The notes beneath the pieces are model-generated. The model had not been told where the DNA came from and did no database searches. It saw nothing but the letters and a program-made list of their open reading frames with translations. From Polynucleobacter sp. SHI8 (GTDB taxonomy: Bacteria; Pseudomonadota; Gammaproteobacteria; Burkholderiales; Burkholderiaceae), in the NCBI RefSeq assembly GCF_027944005.1, contig NZ_AP027204.1, forward strand, positions 1,364,001 to 1,428,000: 64,000 bases of DNA. The letters run 5' to 3'. The translations under genes were made by a program, and so were the position numbers. Shown piece by piece: positions 8,270 to 17,327 of this stretch (position 1 is the first letter of the stretch; each line of letters opens with the position of its first letter).

Positions 8270-9196
8270 CTAACTTTGATCAATTAGATCAATATGAGGC
8301 CACTGTAGTTTTAATTGTGATTCAAAATAATTCTCTTGACCAGTAATAGGGTCTGTAAATGCCAAGCTTTTAGCTAATAACTGCATTGGCTTATCGTAAT
8401 TTCTATCTTCTGGCGCCAAATAGGCCTGCATTTGAGGATAAATCTGATCATGCAAAATCGGGATCCCAAGCGCATTCATATGGACTCTGAGTTGATGTTT
8501 TTTTCCAGTCAATGGCTTTAATTGATATAAAGCTTGATCACCACTTCTTTCGATAAGATCAATTTGAGTAATTGCGTTTTCATCACCCTCCCGATCTTGC
8601 ATTTTCATGAACTGATGAGAGTTTTCTATTCGGCTTGTGTATTCGAGTGGCCATGTATGCTGGTTCGTAAAGGACGCTACAGCTAAATATGTTTTATCTA
8701 CCAAGCGGTTTCGAAATAACTGAGCATAAACATTTCGCGTGGAGCTTTGTTTCGTGAACATTACTAAACCTGCGGTTTCAAGATCTAAGCGATGCACGGC
8801 ACTCAGCTCATCTATTCCTGTACGTTGTCGAAGTCGAACCAATAAGGTTTCTTGTATATACGGTCCTACTGGTGTTACCGGTAAATAATGCGGCTTATCA
8901 GCTACCAATAAGTATTCGTCTTCGTAAATAATGTTTTCTTGAAAAGGAATGACAAAGTTCTCTACTACTTCACGATAGTAATAAACAATGGATCTTGGCA
9001 AATAGCACGCATCAGGCAGAAGTGCCTGACCATCTTGATTCAAAACACGTCCAGCTTGCATGCGCTTTTCCCAACCAGCTCTTGTGCCTCTTGGAAAGCG
9101 TCTTTCTAAAAAATCTAGTACGGTTAAGTAAGGTCCTTCTGGAAGAAAAACCTTACTTGGCCCAACGCCATTCAAATTTTGTAGATTCTTATTCAC
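8270..9196 (-). CDS. RluA-family pseudouridine synthase
   Basis: A pseudouridine synthase of the RluA family. The catalytic motif HRLDLETAGLVMF contains the nucleophilic aspartate, preceded by YEDEYLLVADKPHYLPVTP and followed by the late motif LTGKKHQLRVHMNALGIPILHD. It isomerises uridine in rRNA or tRNA; the target base cannot be told from sequence. The frame stays open back to a TTG at 9301, but that would overlap typA by 80 bases. The GTG at 9196 (308 residues) lies just past the typA stop and is preferred. It is probably the last gene of the typA transcript. The N-terminus is the uncertain part. Confidence 0.85.
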   Translation of the reverse strand: MNKNLQNLNGVGPSKVFLPEGPYLTVLDFLERRFPRGTRAGWEKRMQAGRVLNQDGQALLPDACYLPRSIVYYYREVVENFVIPFQENIIYEDEYLLVADKPHYLPVTPVGPYIQETLLVRLRQRTGIDELSAVHRLDLETAGLVMFTKQSSTRNVYAQLFRNRLVDKTYLAVASFTNQHTWPLEYTSRIENSHQFMKMQDREGDENAITQIDLIERSGDQALYQLKPLTGKKHQLRVHMNALGIPILHDQIYPQMQAYLAPEDRNYDKPMQLLAKSLAFTDPITGQENYFESQLKLQWPHIDLIDQS

Positions 9197-9221
9197 AATA
9201 GAAGAACCTAAATCATCTGAA

Positions 9222-11042
9222 TTAATCTCTAGAAGCTTTTTTACGCTCGTGCTCTTTGAGATAACGTTTCCGAAGTCGAATACTCTTTGGAGTGACTTCA
9301 ACTAGCTCGTCATCGGCAATGAATTCAACAGCATATTCCAAGGACATCTGAATCGCCGGAACTAAACGCACTGCTTCATCAGTTCCCGATGCTCGCACGT
9401 TCGTTAATTGCTTACCCTTGATCGGGTTGACAACCAAGTCATTATCGCGACTGTGAATACCAATAATCATTCCTTCATATAAAGGATCGCCAGGTACCAC
9501 AAACATGCGGCCACGATCTTGCAATTTCCATAAGGCATAAGCAACTGCTTCACCATTATCTTGACTGATCAAAACACCGTTATGACGCTCACCTAACATC
9601 CCGTCTCTGACTTGATCATATGCATCAAAGGTATGACTCATCAAACCTGTACCGCGAGTCATGGTTAAGAAATCACCCTGAAACCCAATTAAGCCCCTTG
9701 CTGGAATTCTGTACTCTAAACGTGTACGTCCTTTACCATCACTAACCATGTCAAGCAGTTCGCCTTTACGTTTACCCAACTCTTCCATCACAGAACCCTG
9801 TGTAGTATCTTCCACGTCGACTGTGAGATTTTCATAAGGCTCTAACTTGTTACCATTTTCGTCTTCATGAAAAACAACTCTTGGTCTTGAAACAGCGAGC
9901 TCATAACCTTCACGACGCATGTTTTCAATCAAAATAGTTAAATGAAGTTCACCACGACCAGAGACTTCAAAAATAGTATCGTCGTCGGTATCTTTAACGC
10001 GTAAAGCCATATTGGCTTTCAACTCACGATCTAAACGATCTCTTAATTGTCGACTTGTAACAAACTTACCTTCACGACCAGCTAATGGACTTGTGTTGAC
10101 CATAAAGTTCATTGTTAATGTCGGTTCGTCGACTTTTAACATTGGTAATGGGTCTGGATTGTCAACTGCACAAATGGTGGTACCAATCGCAATATCTTCA
10201 ATTCCGTTGATCAAAACGATATCTCCAGCAATAGCTTCGGAAACTTGCTCGCGTTCAAGACCTTTAAATTTTAGACATTGATTAATACGACCTTTGAAGG
10301 GTGTACCTTCACTACCGTTCATACAAATCACATCCATACCTGGTTTAATCGTGCCGCGTGAAATACGACCGACGCCAATCTTACCGACATAACTGTTGTA
10401 ATCAATCGAAGAAATCTGTAATTGCAATGGGCCTGTTGTGTCATCATCACGCACTGGAACATGTTCGATGATGGTCTCAAATAGAGCGCGCATATCACCT
10501 TCGCGCACGTCTGGACTTAATCCAGAAAATCCATTTAAACCAGATGCATAAACAATCGGGAAATCCAATTGCTCTTCTGTTGCACCTAATTTATCAAATA
10601 GTTCAAATGTTGAATTCTCAACGTATTCAATACGTGCACCTGGACGGTCTACTTTGTTAACAACGACAATGGGTCGAAGTCCTAAAGCCAAAGCTTTCTT
10701 TGTCACGAAACGTGTCTGTGGCATTGGGCCTTCAACTGCATCTACTAGGAGCAATACGCCGTCAACCATCGATAATACTCGCTCAACCTCGCCACCAAAG
10801 TCCGCGTGACCCGGGGTGTCAACGATATTAATATGCGTGCCTTCATACTCAACCGCACAGTTTTTAGCCAAAATAGTAATACCACGTTCTTTTTCCAAAT
10901 CATTTGAATCCATCACTCGTTCTGTAACAGCTTGATTTGATCTAAATGTTCCAGATTGGCGAAGTAATTGGTCAACTAAGGTTGTTTTACCGTGGTCGAC
11001 GTGGGCAATAATTGCAATGTTTCTAATAGCGCGTTGTGTCAT
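9222..11042 (-). CDS. typA: Ribosome-associated translational GTPase TypA/BipA
   Basis: A 606-residue translational GTPase. G1 is AHVDHGKTTL at residues 13-22, G2 ERGITI, G3 DTPGHADFGGEV, and G4 NKVD, followed by the EF-Tu-like domain II and the BipA-specific C-terminal region ending with a basic KRYLKEHERKKA tail. TypA binds the 70S ribosome and helps 50S subunit assembly and stress or low-temperature growth. It follows truB by 23 bases in the infB operon, so it is likely co-transcribed. Confidence 0.97.
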   Translation of the reverse strand: MTQRAIRNIAIIAHVDHGKTTLVDQLLRQSGTFRSNQAVTERVMDSNDLEKERGITILAKNCAVEYEGTHINIVDTPGHADFGGEVERVLSMVDGVLLLVDAVEGPMPQTRFVTKKALALGLRPIVVVNKVDRPGARIEYVENSTFELFDKLGATEEQLDFPIVYASGLNGFSGLSPDVREGDMRALFETIIEHVPVRDDDTTGPLQLQISSIDYNSYVGKIGVGRISRGTIKPGMDVICMNGSEGTPFKGRINQCLKFKGLEREQVSEAIAGDIVLINGIEDIAIGTTICAVDNPDPLPMLKVDEPTLTMNFMVNTSPLAGREGKFVTSRQLRDRLDRELKANMALRVKDTDDDTIFEVSGRGELHLTILIENMRREGYELAVSRPRVVFHEDENGNKLEPYENLTVDVEDTTQGSVMEELGKRKGELLDMVSDGKGRTRLEYRIPARGLIGFQGDFLTMTRGTGLMSHTFDAYDQVRDGMLGERHNGVLISQDNGEAVAYALWKLQDRGRMFVVPGDPLYEGMIIGIHSRDNDLVVNPIKGKQLTNVRASGTDEAVRLVPAIQMSLEYAVEFIADDELVEVTPKSIRLRKRYLKEHERKKASRD

Positions 11043-11065
11043 CGTAATACTTTCAAAAATAAAAA

Positions 11066-12085
11066 CTAAAAATGAGAATTCTCTAAATGATGCTTGATGG
11101 ATATGTCAGTACTGAAATGTTGCGAAATAAGTCCTTGTTCTAATACGTTCTCCAAACGATCTGTTGCAAGTAATCTTTTAGGATGTAATACTCCATTTTT
11201 TTGGTCTACAAGCCCCATAAATTGCTTGGAGTTTTGTTGCAAATGATAAATTCTGAGTATGGGTTGACTCAATAGGTCCTCTGATTCTTGGGAAAGCAGT
11301 TCTCGCACATTGATTCTTTGGCCCATTTTTAAACGCAATGCAAGATGATGCTCTACTACAATGGCTGGTACATGGGTAATTAATGAATCAACTTCCATCA
11401 TTTTGACGCTCTCTATCACTTCTTCCATCGATTGAGACTCTCTCAGGTGCAAATGACCAATCCGAGTTCGACGCAGTTCTGTCATATGTGCGCCACAACC
11501 TAAAGCATCACCCAAATCAGAAATTAAGCTACGGATATAGGTTCCCTTACTACAACTCACTTTAATCACAGCTACTGGCCATGAACAGGATAAAACCTCT
11601 AATTCTGTTATCTGAATCTGTCTTGCTTCAAGGTCAAATATTTCCCCTTCTCTAGCGTAAGCGTAAAGGGGTCTACCATCACGCTTAATCGCAGAATACA
11701 TCGGGGGCACTTGAGCAATATTCCCCATAAATCGGGGAAGTATTTGCTGTAATTGCTCAGCAAAACTCTCAACCCACAGGCTCGTAGGCTCATCTGCACG
11801 AGCAATGATCTTTCCTTCGGCATCACCAGTATCTGTTGTAACTCCGAACAGTAAGGTGGCAATATACGACTTATCTGCATTAAATAAATCTTGGGAATAT
11901 TTAGTTGCCTCTCCCAAACAAACAGCTAGTAAACCGGTTGCTAAAGGATCTAAAGTTCCAGTATGACCAGCTTTATCAGCATGACAAGCATGCTTGACCA
12001 TGGTCACTGCTTTTTGAGAGCTGATCCCGCGGGGTTTGTCTAGTAATACAACCCCATCAGTCCAGCGCAATGTTTCATTGCGCAT
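11066..12085 (-). CDS. truB: tRNA pseudouridine(55) synthase
   Basis: A 339-residue TruB. LLDKPRGISSQ near the N-terminus and the catalytic KAGHTGTLDPLATGLLAVC (nucleophilic Asp in GTLDP) are plain, as is KGTYIRSLISDLG further on. It makes pseudouridine 55 in the T-arm of elongator tRNAs. Its length, somewhat over the E. coli protein, comes from a C-terminal extension that contains a PUA-like part. The start overlaps the rbfA stop by one base, in the usual rbfA-truB order. Confidence 0.96.
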   Translation of the reverse strand: MRNETLRWTDGVVLLDKPRGISSQKAVTMVKHACHADKAGHTGTLDPLATGLLAVCLGEATKYSQDLFNADKSYIATLLFGVTTDTGDAEGKIIARADEPTSLWVESFAEQLQQILPRFMGNIAQVPPMYSAIKRDGRPLYAYAREGEIFDLEARQIQITELEVLSCSWPVAVIKVSCSKGTYIRSLISDLGDALGCGAHMTELRRTRIGHLHLRESQSMEEVIESVKMMEVDSLITHVPAIVVEHHLALRLKMGQRINVRELLSQESEDLLSQPILRIYHLQQNSKQFMGLVDQKNGVLHPKRLLATDRLENVLEQGLISQHFSTDISIKHHLENSHF

Positions 12086-12462
12086 TAATGATCCTCTTTG
12101 GGGTTTTCCGGTACTGAACTTTGTAAGGCACGATCAATTAAACGTGACATCTCAATACCACGCTCGATCGATTGATCATGAAAAAAATGCAGGGTAGGTA
12201 CTGTGTGAATATGCAAACGTTTAAAAAGAATTGAATGTAATAAACCAGCTTTTTCTTTAAAAATACGAGCGGCAATTTCAGGATCTGCCCCTAAAACAGA
12301 GTAATACACTTTGGCATGTGCCATATCTGGCGTTAACTCAACCGATTGCAGAGTAACAAGCCCCATAGAGGAATCACGAATCTCCTGTGGAATAATCTGT
12401 GCCAAATCCCTCTGGATCTGATCCGCAACACGCTGGTTGCGGTGTTTAGGAGCTTTTGCCAT
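12085..12462 (-). CDS. rbfA: 30S ribosome-binding factor A
   Basis: A 125-residue RbfA with the family core RVADQIQRDLAQIIPQEIRD and the KH-like central strand HAKVYYSVLG. It assists late 16S rRNA processing and 30S maturation. It lies 6 bases after infB and shares a base with truB, the standard translation operon order. Confidence 0.95.
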   Translation of the reverse strand: MAKAPKHRNQRVADQIQRDLAQIIPQEIRDSSMGLVTLQSVELTPDMAHAKVYYSVLGADPEIAARIFKEKAGLLHSILFKRLHIHTVPTLHFFHDQSIERGIEMSRLIDRALQSSVPENPKEDH

Positions 12463-12468
12463 GAAATT

Positions 12469-15249
12469 TTATAGAGTTCTTGCAACTTCCGTCACTTCGA
12501 AGATCTCTAATTGATCGCCTTCTTTAATATCGTTATAGTTTTTCAGAGAAAGTCCACATTCAAGACCTGCACGAACTTCTTTAGCATCATCTTTAAAACG
12601 CTTCAAGGAATCTAACTCACCCGTCCAAACAACCACATTGTCACGCAGCAATCTTGCTTTAGACGTACGCTTAATCACACCATCGATAACCAAACAACCC
12701 GCAATAGAGCCAATTTTGGATACCGTAAAGACTTGACGAATCTCAACCATACCGGTGATTTCTTCTTTCTTATCAGGTGTCAACATGCCGCTCATCGCTG
12801 CCTTGATTTCATCTACTGCATCATAAATAATGTTGTAGTAACGAATATCAACACCATTAGATTCAGCTAACTTACGGGCCAATGCATCTGCGCGGGAATT
12901 AAAGCCAATTACCACAGCTTTTGAGGCAACCGCTAAATTAATATCAGTCTCTGTAATACCGCCAACTGCAGCATGCACAATTTGAACTCGAACTTCTGGT
13001 GTAGAGAGCTTCATCAAGGATTGTGACAAAGCTTCTTGAGAGCCTTGCACATCTGCTTTAATAATGATCGGCAAAAATTTGGTCTCAACACTACCTTCAC
13101 CAACATTTTCAAACATGTTCTCTAGTTTGACAGCTTGCTGCTTAGCTAGTTTGACATCTCTGTACTTACCTTGGCGAAATAGCGCGATTTCTCGTGCTTT
13201 ACGTTCGTCAGAAACCACTAATACTTCTTCTCCCGCAGCCGGCACTTCAGATAATCCCTGAATTTCAACAGGAATTGACGGACCAGCCTCATTACACGGT
13301 TTACCATTTTCATCTAGCATCGCTCTGACACGTCCAAAGGATTGTCCAACGAGCAACATATCGCCTCGTTTTAATGTTCCACTTTGAACCAAAATGGTTG
13401 CCACAGGTCCCTTACCTTTATCTAATCTTGCTTCAATGACGAGACCTTTGGCTGGTGCCTGAACAGGCGCTTTTAATTCCAACACTTCAGCTTGTAAAAG
13501 AACGTTTTCTAACAGATCATCAATACCAATACCTGTCTTCGCCGATACTTCAATGAATGGGGAATCACCACCATATTCTTCCGGTACAACTTGTTCGGCA
13601 ACCAGCTCTTGCTTGACGCGTTCGGGATTTGCATCTGGCTTATCAATCTTATTCACTGCAACAACAATTGGTACTCCTGCTGCTTTAGCGTGCGCAATCG
13701 CCTCTTTTGTCTGCGGCATCACACCATCATCGGCAGCAACCACTAAGATAACAATATCAGTTGCTTGTGCACCGCGAGCTCGCATTGCTGTAAATGCCTC
13801 GTGACCTGGAGTATCTAAAAAGGTAATCATGCCACGCGGGGTTTCAACGTGATACGCACCAATGTGTTGCGTAATACCACCAGCCTCACCTGCGGCAACT
13901 TTTGAGAACCGAATTTTATCGAGTAATGAAGTTTTACCGTGGTCCACGTGGCCCATCACGGTGACTACAGGAGGACGTGTGAATTGCTCTTGGTCACCCT
14001 GTGCTTGTTCTCCAAGATCTAACTCTGGGTCATCTAATTTAGCAGCATGTGCAACGTGGCCCATCTCTTGAACAATAATCATTGCTGTATCTTGATCAAG
14101 AACTTGGTTAATGGTAACCATTTGTCCCATACCCATCAAGAGTTTAATAACCTCAGCGGCTTTAACTGCCATTTTGTGCGATAAATCAGCAACCGTAATG
14201 GTTTCAGGAATGTGAACATCTCGAATAACTGGCTCCGTCGGTGCTACGAAATTAGTGGCTACATCCGATTGAGATCCATGAGATTTCTTTTTACCGCCAC
14301 CACTTCTCCAACCACCGCCCAAACCACCCGTAGAGTCACCTCGAGTTTTAAGAGTAGTTTTTTTCTTTACGCCTTCTTCTTGCCATGTGGAAGAAGTCTC
14401 AGTTGTCTTAATTAATTTACCAGTCGGTTTAAGGAGCGCTTTTTTCTTATCTTCTGCACTTTCAACTTTAACTGGCTTATGTAAGGTACCTTTTTTATCC
14501 TCAACAACAGGAGGCGTAGGTGGTGGAGGTGCCTTCAATACTTTTGAAGGGGTACTCATCATTTCACGGATAGCTAATGCCTCAGCCTCCGCGATTGCTC
14601 TTCTGGCTCGAATCGATTTGAGGGCTTCTTCAGCTGCATCTTTTTCTTCAACAACTGGCGTTGTTGGTTTTTCAGGGGCTTTAGCAACTTCTGGAGTCGC
14701 TTTAACTGACTCCTTCGTTTGTAACTCCTCTAATTTCTTGTTAGCAAGCTCTTCAGCCTCTTTGGCTGCTAGCTGCTTCATCTTTTTCTCTTCATTGGCC
14801 GCGTGCAATTCAGCTTCTTGTCTAGCCAATAACTCCGCTTGACGATTTGCTTCAGCTTCACGCTTGGCTAACTCCTGCTCATTGATAATTGGTTTAGGAG
14901 CCTCAACAATCGCTGGCGGTTGCGAAACTTCTTCTATTGGAGTTTCATCCTGCTTGACCAAAACACGTTTTTTACGAACTTCTACTTGAACTGTGCGAGT
15001 TCTTCCAGCAGAGTCTGATTGACGAATTTCACTTGTTTCACGCTTGGTTAACGTGATTTTTTTTCTACCACTAGCGTCTGTTGGTGCCGGTGTTTTTTCA
15101 ATATGATCCAATAGTGCCTTCTTCTCTTTATCCGTAAGCGTATCTGTTAATTCTTTTTTTTCAATACCAATCGACCGCAATTGCTCAAGGACATTGTCGG
15201 TCGAACGCTTTAACTCTTCAGCCAATATCTTTACAGTTGTGGTCGCCAT
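12469..15249 (-). CDS. infB: Translation initiation factor IF-2
   Basis: A 926-residue IF-2. An IF2_N domain (TVKILAEELKRSTDNVLEQL) opens the protein. A long charged, alanine/glutamate/lysine-rich linker follows up to about residue 330. The G domain has GHVDHGKTSLLDKI, DTPGHEAFTAMRARG and NKIDK, and the C-terminal domains bind fMet-tRNA. It brings initiator tRNA to the 30S subunit and promotes subunit joining. It lies 14 bases after nusA. An internal start for a shorter isoform is possible, as in E. coli, but not identified. Confidence 0.97.
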   Translation of the reverse strand: MATTTVKILAEELKRSTDNVLEQLRSIGIEKKELTDTLTDKEKKALLDHIEKTPAPTDASGRKKITLTKRETSEIRQSDSAGRTRTVQVEVRKKRVLVKQDETPIEEVSQPPAIVEAPKPIINEQELAKREAEANRQAELLARQEAELHAANEEKKMKQLAAKEAEELANKKLEELQTKESVKATPEVAKAPEKPTTPVVEEKDAAEEALKSIRARRAIAEAEALAIREMMSTPSKVLKAPPPPTPPVVEDKKGTLHKPVKVESAEDKKKALLKPTGKLIKTTETSSTWQEEGVKKKTTLKTRGDSTGGLGGGWRSGGGKKKSHGSQSDVATNFVAPTEPVIRDVHIPETITVADLSHKMAVKAAEVIKLLMGMGQMVTINQVLDQDTAMIIVQEMGHVAHAAKLDDPELDLGEQAQGDQEQFTRPPVVTVMGHVDHGKTSLLDKIRFSKVAAGEAGGITQHIGAYHVETPRGMITFLDTPGHEAFTAMRARGAQATDIVILVVAADDGVMPQTKEAIAHAKAAGVPIVVAVNKIDKPDANPERVKQELVAEQVVPEEYGGDSPFIEVSAKTGIGIDDLLENVLLQAEVLELKAPVQAPAKGLVIEARLDKGKGPVATILVQSGTLKRGDMLLVGQSFGRVRAMLDENGKPCNEAGPSIPVEIQGLSEVPAAGEEVLVVSDERKAREIALFRQGKYRDVKLAKQQAVKLENMFENVGEGSVETKFLPIIIKADVQGSQEALSQSLMKLSTPEVRVQIVHAAVGGITETDINLAVASKAVVIGFNSRADALARKLAESNGVDIRYYNIIYDAVDEIKAAMSGMLTPDKKEEITGMVEIRQVFTVSKIGSIAGCLVIDGVIKRTSKARLLRDNVVVWTGELDSLKRFKDDAKEVRAGLECGLSLKNYNDIKEGDQLEIFEVTEVARTL

Positions 15250-15263
15250 GCGATCCCTCTTCT

Positions 15264-16730
15264 TTAATTAAACCAATGTGCTCGTGCCGTCATAATCAAA
15301 GTCTTGGCACTTTCTTCATCCATCTGTGTCATTTCAACCAACTCATCCACAGCGAGTTCAGCCAAATCATCGCGTGTAGAAATTTGATGCGCATTTAATT
15401 GCTCAATGATTTGTGCTGTAATGCCTACGACAGAACTTAACTCCTGAGACACTTCACCACTTGCAGAAAGATCAACCGCTTCAAGCGAATCTCTTGCGCG
15501 TGTACGTAACTCATTCACAGTATCCTCGTCAAATGCTTCTATTTCAAGCATTTCACTCAAAGGCACATAAGCAACCTCTTCTAAGCTATTAAAGCCCTCT
15601 TCAATCAAAATATCAGCAACTTCAGCATCTACGTCCAATTTCGCCATGAAAAGTTCACGCACTTTGTGCACTTCGTCTTCTAGTTTTTTCGCAGACTCTT
15701 CAGGAGTCATAATATTGATCTGCCAACCAGTTAACTCACTGGCTAAACGAACATTTTGACCGCTTCGCCCAATCGCAATGGCTAAGTTATCTTCATCCAC
15801 AACCACGTCCATCACATGTTTTTCTTCGTCAACAACGATGGAAGATACTTGGGCGGGAGCTAATGCACCAATGACAAACTGGGCTGGATCTTCAGACCAC
15901 AATACAATATCCACCGCTTCACCAGCAACTTCATTTCTAACGGCAGTCACACGTGTGCCCCGAACACCCACACACGTTCCAATTGGATCAATCCGCTTGT
16001 CGTGAGTTACAACGGCAATCTTCGCACGAATGCCAGGATCTCGAGCTGCACCCTTTAACTCTAAAAGTCCTTGCTCAATTTCTGGCACTTCGTTTTCAAA
16101 TAGCTTTAATAAAAACTCAGGGCAAGTTCTCGATAATTCAATTTGTGGACCACGAGCTTCACGATCCACTTTCAAAATATAAGCACGAACACGATCGCCA
16201 CTTCTTAAATTTTCTTTCGGAATCATTTGATCACGACGTAACAGAGCTTCAACTCGTCCAGACTCAATAATTAAGCCATTTTTGTCGGCACGCTTGACGG
16301 TACCGTTCATGATTTTTTCACCACGCTCCAAGAAATCATTCAGAATTTGCTCACGCTCAGCATCACGAATACGCTGCAAAATCACTTGCTTAGCAGTTTG
16401 TGCACCAATACGACCAAATGCTTCAGACTCAATCTGCTCTTCAATATATTCGCCAGTCTCAATATCTGGAATTTCTTCTTGAGCTTCGAATAACAAAATT
16501 TCTTTATCGGGTTCCTGTAAACCAGACTCACTAGGAACAACTAACCAACGACGGAAAGATTCATACTCACCAGTCTGACGATCAATCGCAACGCGAATGT
16601 CTACTTCTGTGTCATAACGCTTTTTAGTCGCAGAAGACAACGCCATTTCTAACGCTTCAAAAACAACTCCACGATCTACGTTTTTTTCGTGTGCTAATGC
16701 ATCTACTAAGAGGAGAACTTCACGACTCAT
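15264..16730 (-). CDS. nusA: Transcription termination/antitermination factor NusA
   Basis: A 488-residue NusA with the N-terminal RNA polymerase-binding domain (MSREVLLLVDALAHEKNV), an S1 domain (IMNGTVKRADKNGLIIE), two KH domains (DPIGTCVGVRGTRVTAV; AIGRSGQNVRLASELTGW) and the two C-terminal acidic repeats of proteobacterial NusA. It modulates pausing, termination and rRNA antitermination. Its start overlaps the rimP stop by 4 bases. Confidence 0.97.
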   Translation of the reverse strand: MSREVLLLVDALAHEKNVDRGVVFEALEMALSSATKKRYDTEVDIRVAIDRQTGEYESFRRWLVVPSESGLQEPDKEILLFEAQEEIPDIETGEYIEEQIESEAFGRIGAQTAKQVILQRIRDAEREQILNDFLERGEKIMNGTVKRADKNGLIIESGRVEALLRRDQMIPKENLRSGDRVRAYILKVDREARGPQIELSRTCPEFLLKLFENEVPEIEQGLLELKGAARDPGIRAKIAVVTHDKRIDPIGTCVGVRGTRVTAVRNEVAGEAVDIVLWSEDPAQFVIGALAPAQVSSIVVDEEKHVMDVVVDEDNLAIAIGRSGQNVRLASELTGWQINIMTPEESAKKLEDEVHKVRELFMAKLDVDAEVADILIEEGFNSLEEVAYVPLSEMLEIEAFDEDTVNELRTRARDSLEAVDLSASGEVSQELSSVVGITAQIIEQLNAHQISTRDDLAELAVDELVEMTQMDEESAKTLIMTARAHWFN

Positions 16731-17224
16731 GATTTTTTTCCTTTGAAATCAAGTACTGGAACTAACCGCGCTTTATCAACGTCGGCCAATGAAAACTCAA
16801 GCATTGCTGGTTCACCAGGCTTCGGCTCAATCAACAATCCCCAAACTGCATCCCGAGACTGCGGGTCACCACTCAGTAGACCTTGCAAAATCCCAGTAAA
16901 ATTTTTACGGTTACCCATCGCAATATGAAGCTTTAACGTAATCTCCAAGCCTTTGAATCGTTCAAAGTCTTGCGCAGTTTTCAAAATGCGATCTACCCCT
17001 GGAGAAGAAACTTCTAATCTCTCAAAAGGAACGTTTTCTACAGGTAATGTATAAGTTAATTGATGACTAACTTTTTCACAGTCACCCACATTTATCAAGA
17101 TATTGAAATCTATGTTTTCAATCGTCACGCGAAGTAAACCTCTCCCTTCTCGTTCAATATCAACGAGTTGGTACCCTAGGTTTTCTACTACTTCAGTAAT
17201 CACTTGGTTTGGATTAACCATCAT
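16727..17224 (-). CDS. rimP: Ribosome maturation factor RimP
   Basis: A 165-residue RimP. The N-terminal domain (VVENLGYQLVDIEREGRGLLRVTIE) and the motif LEVSSPGVDRILKTAQDFERFKG are characteristic. It is needed for 30S subunit maturation. First gene of the rimP-nusA-infB-rbfA-truB-typA transcript. Two adjacent ATGs (17224 and 17221) could serve as start. Confidence 0.94.
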   Translation of the reverse strand: MMVNPNQVITEVVENLGYQLVDIEREGRGLLRVTIENIDFNILINVGDCEKVSHQLTYTLPVENVPFERLEVSSPGVDRILKTAQDFERFKGLEITLKLHIAMGNRKNFTGILQGLLSGDPQSRDAVWGLLIEPKPGEPAMLEFSLADVDKARLVPVLDFKGKKS

Positions 17225-17253
17225 TATTCAACTTCAACAAAACCATTTTGTGC

Positions 17254-17279
17254 AAAAAAAAATGGGCAAATGCCCATTT
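17254..17279 (-). terminator. Rho-independent terminator after the rluB-type gene
   Basis: A 9-bp perfect stem (AAATGGGCA / TGCCCATTT, 2-base loop) at 17260-17279 is followed on the minus strand by a T-run (As at 17254-17262 of the plus strand). It separates the scpB-rluB transcript from rimP. Confidence 0.8.
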
Positions 17280-17327
17280 CTTACCAAAACTCTTACAAAT
17301 TTCAGCAAAATAGAATTATATACGAAT